Part shown: in pieces, positions 1-5,719 of the stretch
How positions within the stretch are numbered: position 1 is the first letter of the stretch
Layout: each line of letters starts with the position of its first letter
NCBI GenBank assembly: GCA_937934705.1
Contig: CALGYY010000026.1
Coordinates: 1 to 6,220, forward strand
DNA from: an uncultured Bacteroidota bacterium
GTDB taxonomy: Bacteria > Bacteroidota > Bacteroidia > Bacteroidales > CAIWKO01
DNA: 6,220 nucleotides
Direction of reading: 5' to 3'
Translations under genes and position numbers: made by a program
The notes under the pieces: model-generated
Database searches by the model: none
Told to the model about the DNA's origin: nothing
The model's input: only the letters and a program-made list of their open reading frames with translations

Positions 1-48
1 CGAGATAAAGGAATGTGACTGGAGTTCAGACGTGTGCTCTTCCGATCT
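1..48 (+). other. Illumina P7/TruSeq indexed adapter remnant (assembly artefact)
   Basis: These bases are synthetic. Positions 15-48 match the Illumina multiplexing read-2 adapter exactly (GTGACTGGAGTTCAG... ending in CTTCCGATCT). Positions 1-6 (CGAGAT) are the end of the P7 flow-cell primer, and the 8 bases between them (AAAGGAAT) sit where the i7 index goes. Their reverse complement, ATTCCTTT, matches TruSeq index 27 as I remember the adapter list. Genomic sequence starts at 49. The adapter is in frame with the minus-strand gene beside it and adds the false peptide RSEEHTSELQSHSFIS to its end. It should be trimmed before any protein or homology analysis. Confidence 0.98.
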
Positions 49-1071
49 GTTGGTTGTATCTGAGTCCGGAGTCAACGGATGCTCTATCAGGGTAAAATGC
101 AACGTGTCTCCAATAACCGCGGAAGTACTAACGTAAAAATGAGCCCCCTGTAAACTATAGTTAGCCGCCATAATATCACCTGTGGGCCAAATCAGAGTAT
201 CTCCTGACACTGTGCATGAGGGTTGTGAGCTGGTTAATGTAAGAAGAAGCGGATCATAGATGAGTTTAACCAGGCCGTTGGTCATTACACACCCGGCATT
301 TATACTTAAAATATAGACATTCTGCTGGTTTCCAGGGACGAATACTGAGCTCGAAAGCGTCCCTGTGAGATCTGAAGCAGCAGAACATTGATGTCCAAAA
401 TTAGCACCATAGGCAGGCAAGGTATTAATTGAATGTGATGTTGGGCAATAATTCCCGTTGATATTCTGCGATAGGGTAACCTCATAAGAATAGCCTGTAG
501 GGACTCTGAAAGAATACCGATAACCATCAGTATAATAATAAAGAATTGAAGTAATATCCCTTTGATTCATAAGAAGTCTGGGTGGGTTGGAATAGCTGAT
601 AATGGGTTCAGAGTAAAGTACACAATTGCCATTCATATCTTCATAAATATAACCGGCAATCGAATCACATACATCACCAACCAGAAAATCCTCCTTTATT
701 ACTGAATCACGTTTGTTATCCGGTGCGATCGCCAGCAATTTTATATTGACAAAACCGGTGTCAGCGTAATGATGCGGTGCAAAACCAATGTAGGTGAAAA
801 GAGAATCGTTGTGAATGCCGGTCTTAAATACTGAGTCGATCCCGTCACCAAAAAACATTTGCAAGGTAATGCTATCGGTCAACGGGTTATATCCTGATGC
901 CACTCCAGAGATCAAATATGTGAAAACGAGGGTTTTATCGCAGCAATAGTTGTGTTTTGAAAGTACGCTGTCCGTTATCAGATCATAATCAATACGGATG
1001 TAGGTCTGCGCTGAACTTGTCTTTAGTAAGCTCGACGAAAGGATTAATAATAAGAAGAAGGTTTTTTTCAT
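49..1071 (-). CDS. Secreted multidomain protein with PKD-like segment, 3' end missing (partial)
   Basis: This is an open frame of 341 codons from an ATG at 1071 to the adapter junction at 49, with no stop or frameshift; the C-terminus is lost. Residues 1-21 form a signal peptide (MKKTFFLLLILSSSLLKTSSA, cut before Q22). Residues about 30-125 resemble a PKD-type beta-sandwich: FFGDG at 73-77 and HHYADTGFVNIKLLA at 100-114 match the family's GDG and H-Y-x-x-x-G-x-Y/F-x-V pattern. GYIYEDMNGNC (140-150) resembles the start of an SdrD B-like or CNA-B-like domain. Residues about 255-335 look like a DUF11-type repeat, with GDTL at 300-303 and 331-334. Such proteins in Bacteroidota often end in a T9SS sorting domain, which would lie in the lost part, but this is inference. 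The gene is clearly more AT-rich than the rest of the window (spot counts of three 60-base rows gave 33-40% GC). No specific substrate or function can be assigned. Domain calls are by eye and moderate; the secreted nature is fairly sure. Confidence 0.85.
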
Positions 1072-1170
1072 GGTTTAGGGTTTAATTGATTAACTGAATG
1101 CAAATTGACTATTAGACAAGTTAGTTTGTAATAAGTTGCGTAGGTTTCAATTTTTGACAATTAGCTTAAT

Positions 1171-1202
1171 TGAATTCGCATCGGCAATGCCCTGCGAATT
1201 CA
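1171..1202. repeat. Perfect 10-bp inverted repeat in divergent spacer
   Basis: TGAATTCGCA (1171-1180) is repeated in inverted form as TGCGAATTCA (1193-1202). The 12 bases between them contain a further GGC-AAT-GCC mini-stem (1183-1191), so the RNA or single strand could fold into a long, nearly continuous hairpin. Both neighbouring genes read away from it and no T-run follows either arm, so it is not an obvious intrinsic terminator. An operator for a dimeric regulator of one or both genes, or a remnant of a small repeated element, are the main possibilities. The rest of 1072-1300 is AT-rich and shows no small gene. Confidence 0.6.
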
Positions 1203-1265
1203 TAGGTTCGTTGAATCAAAAGTATTTGGTGGCTCATAATAGTAAAACAATCTTCAATTAAGAAC

Positions 1266-1296
1266 TTCGGGCTGACGGGTATTAATCTTACATTTG
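1266..1296 (+). promoter_or_regulatory. Candidate Bacteroidota-type promoter of nth
   Basis: TACATTTG at 1289-1296 fits the Bacteroidota -7 consensus TAnnTTTG exactly. TTCG at 1266-1269, 19 bases upstream, is a 3-of-4 match to the -33 element TTTG. Transcription would start about at position 1300, directly at the GTG start of nth, implying a leaderless or nearly leaderless message. The motif is short and could occur by chance in AT-rich DNA. Confidence 0.35.
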
Positions 1297-1300
1297 CTCT

Positions 1301-1960
1301 GTGAAATGTGCGGACCGTTATCGGAATTTTATCGAGTATTTCAGTGTAAATATGCCTGAAGCCGAAACAGAACTTGCGTATGGATCCGCTTACGAATTAC
1401 TTGTTGCAGTCATTCTTTCCGCCCAGTGCACCGACAAGCGTGTGAACATGATCACGCCTTCGTTTTATAAAAAATATCCCAACGCCCAATCTTTGTCAGA
1501 AGCAACACCGGAACAGGTTTTTCCATTGATCAGTTCATGCTCATACCCGAACAACAAGGCGAAAAACCTCGTGGGGATGGCGAGAACACTGATGGATGAT
1601 TTCGGCGGTGTGGTTCCCGACGATGTGGATGAACTGCAGAAATTGCCCGGAGTGGGAAGAAAAACCGCCAACGTCATCGCTTCCGTTGTTTTCAATAAAC
1701 CCGCCATGGCCGTCGATACCCACGTTTTCAGGGTAGCTGCACGTATGGGGCTGACAAAGGAAGCAAAGAATCCGCTTGAAGCCGAAAAGCAGCTCACGGC
1801 GAATATTCCGGAGGAACTCATTCCATTGGCGCACCACTGGCTGATCCTGCACGGCCGCTACGTATGCAATGCCCGCAAACCCAAATGCAGTGAGTGCGGG
1901 GCCCGGTCGTTTTGCAAATACTATGTTGAAAAGTCGAAAGGTGTTGAAGTGATAAAGTGA
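1301..1960 (+). CDS. nth: Endonuclease III (DNA glycosylase/AP lyase)
   Basis: The 219-residue product is a bifunctional base-excision-repair enzyme that removes oxidised pyrimidines and cleaves the DNA backbone at the abasic site. All hallmarks are visible: LLVAVILSAQCTD (33-45), the helix-hairpin-helix LPGVGRKTAN (115-124) with catalytic Lys121, VDTHVFRV (138-145) with catalytic Asp139, HHWLILHGRYVC (178-189), and the [4Fe-4S] cluster cysteines 189, 196, 199 and 205 with the family's C-x6-C-x2-C-x5-C spacing. The start is a GTG; an in-frame stop lies at 1283-1285, and this start places the SAQ-x-TD motif at the same distance from the N-terminus as in E. coli Nth, whereas the next ATG (1352) would delete the first helix. 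No Shine-Dalgarno site is visible. The last ten or so residues (from KSKG at 211) are encoded by sequence related to the tandem repeats that follow the gene, and the stop codon lies inside the second 8-bp repeat unit. The tail is therefore probably not functionally constrained. Identification is secure. Confidence 0.97.
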   Translation: MKCADRYRNFIEYFSVNMPEAETELAYGSAYELLVAVILSAQCTDKRVNMITPSFYKKYPNAQSLSEATPEQVFPLISSCSYPNNKAKNLVGMARTLMDDFGGVVPDDVDELQKLPGVGRKTANVIASVVFNKPAMAVDTHVFRVAARMGLTKEAKNPLEAEKQLTANIPEELIPLAHHWLILHGRYVCNARKPKCSECGARSFCKYYVEKSKGVEVIK

Positions 1961-1979
1961 TAAAGTGATGGAGTGATGG
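1948..1979. repeat. Four tandem 8-bp units (AGTGATRR) across the nth stop
   Basis: AGTGATAA occurs twice (1948-1955, 1956-1963), followed by AGTGATGG twice (1964-1971, 1972-1979). The nth stop codon TGA (1958-1960) lies in the second unit, so copy-number change would alter the end of Nth or the distance to the next gene. Confidence 0.85.
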
Positions 1980-2021
1980 AAGTCGAAAGTCTTAAAGTCG
2001 AAAGTCTTAAAGTCGAAAGTC
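1980..2021. repeat. Tandem 15-bp repeat, about 2.8 copies
   Basis: The unit is AAAGTCGAAAGTCTT: an almost complete copy at 1980-1993, a full copy at 1994-2008 and a partial copy at 2009-2021. Each unit is itself built from the half-repeat AAAGTCg/AAAGTCtt. A related copy, AAAAGTCGAAAG, lies at 1929-1940 inside the nth coding region. There are no unique spacers, so this is not CRISPR. The role is unknown; replication slippage is the likely origin. Confidence 0.85.
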
Positions 2022-2033
2022 ATATAAGGGAAC

Positions 2034-2068
2034 ATTTTCAAATTAACCCATTTTCAAATTTTCAAATT
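2034..2068. repeat. Short direct repeats of ATTTTCAAATT
   Basis: ATTTTCAAATT occurs at 2034-2044 and 2050-2060, with an 8-base partial copy (TTCAAATT) at 2061-2068, just before the PAS gene start at 2079. The core TTTCAAA is nearly self-complementary. This third repeat family completes a low-complexity tract that fills almost the whole nth-PAS spacer. No promoter of the TAnnTTTG type and no Shine-Dalgarno site is visible in it, so the PAS gene may be co-transcribed with nth. Confidence 0.75.
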
Positions 2069-2078
2069 ACCCTACCCT

Positions 2079-2444
2079 ATGCCTCAGAATATCCCCTCCT
2101 GGATGGCCGGTTTTTCCGGAGCCATTACCGTTTGCGACCGTGAAGGCACGGTCCTTTATATGAATGAAAAAAGCTGTAAGACTTTCGAGAAATACGGGGG
2201 CGCAGCACTGATCGGGAAGAACCTGGCCGATTGTCATCCTGAGCCCGCCCGGACAAAACTGGCAGAACTGCTTAAGAGCGGACAAAGCAATGTTTATACG
2301 ATCGAAAAGGCAGGGATAAAAAAGATGATCTGTCAGACCCCATGGTACGAGGAGGGTCACTATATGGGACTGGTGGAGATGTCGCTTGAGATTCCTTTCG
2401 AAATCCCGCATTTCATCCGTAAAGAACCGGATACGCCCTGCTGA
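2079..2444 (+). CDS. Small stand-alone PAS domain protein
   Basis: The 121-residue product is essentially one PAS sensory domain (about residues 13-107) with no attached kinase, cyclase, HTH or membrane segment. The PAS core is visible as AITVCDREGTVLYMNEKSCKTF (15-36; beta strands A and B then helix C), GKNLADCHPEPARTKLAELL (46-65) and the closing strands KKMICQTPWYEEGHYMGLVEMSLEI (81-105). The ...DCHPEP... segment resembles PAS modules of DUF438-type proteins, where the domain is likewise small. A ligand cannot be assigned; Cys and His residues (Cys19, Cys33, Cys52, His53) are present but no c-type CxxCH haem motif is. It lies 118 bases after nth on the same strand, with the spacer full of short repeats, and its stop is only 5 bases from the stop of the convergent propeller gene. 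The ATG at 2079 was chosen because it gives a full PAS domain; ATG at residue 9 is an alternative. PAS assignment is good, role unknown. Confidence 0.85.
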   Translation: MPQNIPSWMAGFSGAITVCDREGTVLYMNEKSCKTFEKYGGAALIGKNLADCHPEPARTKLAELLKSGQSNVYTIEKAGIKKMICQTPWYEEGHYMGLVEMSLEIPFEIPHFIRKEPDTPC

Positions 2445-2449
2445 TCCGC

Positions 2450-4981
2450 TTAGCGCGTAATGACCAGCTTACCGTAATAGCTCTTTTCGCTGTTTTTCAT
2501 TCCGAGGTAATACAATCCCGGGGTCAGACCTGAAGTTTGTAAACGGATCTCAGGACCTTGCTCCGTCATTCGCCTGACCATCTTTCCGCTCACGGTGAAA
2601 AGCATGATCTCTACCTGAGCGTGGCCGAATTCCCCCATTCTGATGATAGCGTAATCTGTCGCGGGATTCGGCTGAATGCTGACCCCGTAATCCGTAATCC
2701 GGGAAATGCCAAGGGTGTTATACAGAGGACCGTTCCAGATACCGCGCCCGTAAGTTGCTGCCCTAAGGGTGCCGGTTCCGTAATGGATCTCCAGTTCACT
2801 GACCGGAACCTTCGGTAAATCGGTATCCCAGGGAATCCAGTTGGCCATGGTGCTGTCTTTATATACCACACCGGTTTCTGTTCCTATGTAAAGCCCGTCA
2901 GCCGTACCCGCCTGGTATGTGATGCAGTTAAACCCCAAAGTGCCCAGGTTGGCTGTGACCTCGCTGAAGCTCTGCCCGCCGTCAGAAGAATGGTAAACGC
3001 GGTCGCTTCCGGAGGAAGTACAGGTCAGCCAGATCCGGTTCTCATCCGCCGGGTCAATGGTGATACCGGAGATATACATCCCTGCGTTGGGAACAGAGGA
3101 TGACCAGTTTGCTCCTTCGTTTGAGGTGTAATACAGGGTTTCTTCATCTGTCACATAGATATAATCATCATTGGAAGGCGCCACGATCAGTGCGTCGATA
3201 TTGCTGCCGTTGGTCAGGTTATTCGACAGGGGAGTCCAGGTGTCGGCCCCGTCAGTGGTCTTCCATACATCCTTGTAACCGGCATAAAGGGTCAGTGCAT
3301 CCACGGGGTGCTGTACAAAAGGTGTCACCCAGCCCCCGTCGATACTGTCAACCGGTTTGACCCCGTCGAAATTATTTCCGCCGTCCCATGAACGGAGTAA
3401 GCCGCCCATCTGGTAAGTTACATAAATATTGTCTTCATCGGCATGCGATATCAGGGCTTCCATCCCGTCAGCCCCGAAAACATGGGTCCAGATGCCGTCT
3501 TCAAGAACATTGGAGCCAATGTCCTGCGCCCCGGCCGCAATATGTCCCGGGTCATTCTTCGAACAGCCCATACGGTAAAACTGGCTGATACCCAGACCGG
3601 CGCTGATATCCTGCCATGAACTGCCGTGATCCGGCGTGAAGAAGATTCCTCCGTCGCTTCCCACATAAAGGGTATCGCCGTAGAAGTTCACAGAATGGAT
3701 ATCACAATGTATGTAAGAATACGGACTCCCGGTATACCACATGGTGTTGACATCCCAGGTAGCGCCTCCGTCAATGGATTTCCACATATTGATGCCTCCA
3801 ACCCACACTTCGTTCTCATTCGACGGACTTACGGCAATAGCCAGATCATACCAGGCCTGCCCGGCATCGTCGTCTCCGATATCGCTGTAACCCAGAATAT
3901 TCGGAGAGTTGGACCGGAGGCTGAATGTCAAACCCTTGTCGGTGGAACGGTAAACCCCTCCGAAAGTGGAGTTGGTGGTTGAGGCCACCACATATACGAT
4001 ATTGGGATTATCCACAGTAACGTCAAATTCCAGCCGGCTGGTGTCGTGCGGCAGGGTCCCCTGAATTTTGGTGAACGTGCTTCCGCCATCGGACGAACGC
4101 ACGAAATTATCGCCGCTTCCGTAAATTATAGAAGTATCGCCCGGACAGAATTTCAGGTCATTAACCCCGGAACCGTTGTAACGCAACTGCCAGTTGGCCC
4201 CGCCATTCTTGCTGCGGTATACGCCCACATTGGATGCGGCGAAGATTACATCGGGGTTCATGGGATTAATAAGGATCTTATTGATGTTTTTATACTGAGG
4301 GGCAGCGAAAGTCAGTCCCGTTTCCAGCCAGCTTGCGCCGCCATCATACGACTTATACACCCCCATTCCTTTCGTGTCCCATGCGTCACGGTCGCCTGTG
4401 CCAATGAAAATAGTGTCAGGATGAAGAGGATGTATGGCAATGGCTGAGGTTCCCAGCACCGGCATGGTATCGTAACTGGTCGTCCAGCTGAATCCTCCGT
4501 CGATGGATTTCCAGATCCCGCCCGAGGGTGCAGCAACATAGATCACATTCCTGTCGTTCATGTCGATGGTTACCGCGTTCAGTCTGCCGTTCCCCGGGTT
4601 ATAACCGCTGTAGCCGTTCATCCACCATTCCAGTCCAAGGGGTGTCCAGAAGGCATTTTTGGGAGACTTGTCTGTCTGTTGTGTAACAAATTCTTTATAG
4701 GCCCGATAATAAGCCTGGGGTTCGGGGAGTTTCCCGTCGGGGAAGCAGCGGGCTTCCATACGCCATTCCCATCGTTTGAAGGGCATATAGCCTTTCCCTT
4801 TCTCATAATCGCGATCACCCCACCATTGGTAAAAAGCGTCACGTATCGCATAAAAATTCTCTTTATCTTCCTGCTTCTGAATGTAGGGTGACTGCATCCA
4901 GGGCTGAGCTACTGCGGCCTTAAACAACATAGCGAGCAGGAGGAGGGTGGTCGCCAGTGCGACAGGGATTCTGATATTCAT
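2450..4981 (-). CDS. Exported Asp-box (BNR/sortilin-like) beta-propeller protein with T9SS sorting domain
   Basis: The 843-residue product (ATG at 4981) starts with a signal peptide, MNIRIPVALATTLLLLAMLF through KAAVA, cut before Gln26. Residues about 38-85 form an N-terminal module with GYMPFKRWEWRMEARCFP, a pattern I associate with Bacteroidota propeller proteins. From about 130 to 750 run repeated blades with Asp-box motifs (S-x-D-x-G-x-x-W/F): SIDGGFSW 159, SYDGGASW 211, SKNGGANW 257, SSDGGSTF 296, STDKGLTF 346, SIDGGATW 402, TPDHGSSW 449, SWDGGNNF 531, TTDGADTW 575, TSNEGANW 619 and SSDGGQSF 665, plus a degenerate one at 708. LRAATYGRGIW (739-749) closes the propeller. Residues about 765-843 are a type A T9SS sorting domain (SIQPNPATDYAIIRM, then SGLTPGLYYLGM and the end GKLVITR), directing export across the outer membrane and surface attachment or release. 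The fold is shared by sortilin/VPS10, GH74 and sialidases, but no catalytic set is recognisable, so binding or adhesion is as likely as hydrolysis. A longer frame opens at 5047; the inner start is preferred because the signal peptide begins there and the extension crosses a candidate promoter. Confidence 0.95.
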   Translation of the reverse strand: MNIRIPVALATTLLLLAMLFKAAVAQPWMQSPYIQKQEDKENFYAIRDAFYQWWGDRDYEKGKGYMPFKRWEWRMEARCFPDGKLPEPQAYYRAYKEFVTQQTDKSPKNAFWTPLGLEWWMNGYSGYNPGNGRLNAVTIDMNDRNVIYVAAPSGGIWKSIDGGFSWTTSYDTMPVLGTSAIAIHPLHPDTIFIGTGDRDAWDTKGMGVYKSYDGGASWLETGLTFAAPQYKNINKILINPMNPDVIFAASNVGVYRSKNGGANWQLRYNGSGVNDLKFCPGDTSIIYGSGDNFVRSSDGGSTFTKIQGTLPHDTSRLEFDVTVDNPNIVYVVASTTNSTFGGVYRSTDKGLTFSLRSNSPNILGYSDIGDDDAGQAWYDLAIAVSPSNENEVWVGGINMWKSIDGGATWDVNTMWYTGSPYSYIHCDIHSVNFYGDTLYVGSDGGIFFTPDHGSSWQDISAGLGISQFYRMGCSKNDPGHIAAGAQDIGSNVLEDGIWTHVFGADGMEALISHADEDNIYVTYQMGGLLRSWDGGNNFDGVKPVDSIDGGWVTPFVQHPVDALTLYAGYKDVWKTTDGADTWTPLSNNLTNGSNIDALIVAPSNDDYIYVTDEETLYYTSNEGANWSSSVPNAGMYISGITIDPADENRIWLTCTSSGSDRVYHSSDGGQSFSEVTANLGTLGFNCITYQAGTADGLYIGTETGVVYKDSTMANWIPWDTDLPKVPVSELEIHYGTGTLRAATYGRGIWNGPLYNTLGISRITDYGVSIQPNPATDYAIIRMGEFGHAQVEIMLFTVSGKMVRRMTEQGPEIRLQTSGLTPGLYYLGMKNSEKSYYGKLVITR

Positions 4982-4995
4982 GGGGATATTTTTTG

Positions 4996-5003
4996 CAAAG
5001 TTA
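4996..5003 (-). promoter_or_regulatory. Candidate -7 element of the propeller gene
   Basis: Read on the minus strand, TAACTTTG (5003 to 4996) matches TAnnTTTG exactly and ends 14 bases before the ATG at 4981, implying a very short leader. It overlaps a direct repeat: ACTTTGC occurs twice on the minus strand (5010-5004 and 5001-4995, 9 bases apart). No TTTG/TTG -33 element is found 19-21 bases upstream, so transcription may need an activator or another sigma factor, or the site is fortuitous. No Shine-Dalgarno sequence precedes the ATG. Confidence 0.3.
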
Positions 5004-5097
5004 GCAAAGTCCGCGTAATCATATAATCCTGCTGGGCAATTCTGCACTCAAACGTGGCGTCGAAAACCCTGGTAAAACCAAAACCTTGCAAATGTTT

Positions 5098-5129
5098 TCT
5101 GTCGCTTTGCAACCCTTGTTTTACTTTTG
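5098..5129 (+). promoter_or_regulatory. Candidate promoter of the ECF sigma gene
   Basis: TACTTTTG at 5122-5129 fits TAnnTTTG exactly, and TCTG at 5098-5101 is a 3-of-4 match to the -33 element TTTG with a 20-base gap. Transcription would begin near 5133-5136, giving a leader of about 25 bases before the TTG start at 5159. CTTTGC occurs nearby at 5105-5110 and 5133-5138. Confidence 0.4.
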
Positions 5130-5158
5130 CGTCTTTGCCATTGTAAGCGGACTTAAAA

Positions 5159-5719
5159 TTGGTTTCAGGAGACAAGGATATACACCACGGCCTGATCGAA
5201 CAGTGCAGGCAGGGGCAGAAGCAGGGCTTTTACCGTTTGTATCAGCTCTACGCCAAAGCTATGTTTAACGTGTGCCTGCGCCTGACCGGAAACCGGGGTG
5301 ATGCTGAGGATCTGGTTCAGGAGGCCTTTGCAGATGCTTTCGGACGAATCGCGGAATTCCGCTATGATTCAACATTCGGTTACTGGCTCAAGCAGATCAC
5401 GGTGAACAAATGTATCAGTTTCCTGAGAAAGAGAAAAGTGGAACTTGAGTTCATTGAGGATATTGAAGCACTTGATCAGCCGGAGATTGATGAAAGGATT
5501 TCGGAACACGAGGAAGTGCTGAAAGTTGAAAGGGTGAGAAAGGCCATGGAAACCTTGCCTGACGGCAGCCGCAGCATCTTCTCCCTTTATTTGTTTGAAG
5601 GATATGATCATACAGAGATAGCAGAAATTATGAATATCACCGAGTCGACTTCGAAGTCGCAATACATGAGAGCCAGACTCAGGGTGAAAGAAATATTACT
5701 TCAGGATGAAAGAGAATAA
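5159..5719 (+). CDS. ECF-family RNA polymerase sigma factor
   Basis: The 186-residue product has the two-domain sigma-70 ECF layout: it directs RNA polymerase to a dedicated promoter set in response to a signal, normally one crossing the envelope. Sigma region 2 covers about residues 22-92, with DAEDLVQEAFADAF (48-61) as the core-binding part and YWLKQITVNKCISFLRKRK (75-93) as the end of the promoter-melting part. An acidic linker (94-122) follows, then region 4 (about 123-180): METLPDGSRSIFSLYLFEGY and the helix-turn-helix HTEIAEIMNITESTSKSQYM with the basic RARLRVKEIL. Length and order are normal for the family. The start is TTG at 5159: an in-frame stop lies at 5144-5146 and the next ATG (residue 35) would cut into region 2. 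The gene overlaps the following membrane-protein gene by 14 bases, which implies co-transcription and translational coupling, and is divergent from the propeller gene. No ECF subgroup or target promoter can be named. Confidence 0.95.
   Translation: MVSGDKDIHHGLIEQCRQGQKQGFYRLYQLYAKAMFNVCLRLTGNRGDAEDLVQEAFADAFGRIAEFRYDSTFGYWLKQITVNKCISFLRKRKVELEFIEDIEALDQPEIDERISEHEEVLKVERVRKAMETLPDGSRSIFSLYLFEGYDHTEIAEIMNITESTSKSQYMRARLRVKEILLQDERE

Noticed and set aside
306..527. Minus-strand 73-codon open frame
   Set aside because: It is out of frame with, and wholly inside, the 341-codon secreted-protein frame that has a clear signal peptide and domain patterns.
1072..1140. Promoter for the minus-strand secreted gene
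   Set aside because: The best -7 candidate (TCAATTTG, 1108 to 1101) has one mismatch and no -33 element at the right distance, so it was not annotated.
1541..2041. 166-codon minus-strand open frame beginning in the repeat tract
   Set aside because: It lies antisense to nth, whose reading frame has all catalytic and cluster residues; its N-terminal FDFKTFDFKTFDF is just the 15-bp repeat translated.
1948..2068. Possible CRISPR array
   Set aside because: Repeat units are 8-15 bases, directly joined without unique spacers, and no cas gene is nearby.
2445..2460. Possible bidirectional terminator between the convergent PAS and propeller genes
   Set aside because: Only a tiny CGC-TTA-GCG hairpin is present, with no T-run on either strand; too weak to call.
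3100..4447. Several plus-strand open frames of 66-133 codons
   Set aside because: All are antisense shadows of the Asp-box propeller gene, lacking recognisable domains and explained by its GC-rich codons.
4982..5047. 22-residue N-terminal extension of the propeller protein from an ATG at 5047
   Set aside because: The internal ATG at 4981 begins directly with a typical signal peptide; the extension would place it internally and overlaps a candidate -7 element.
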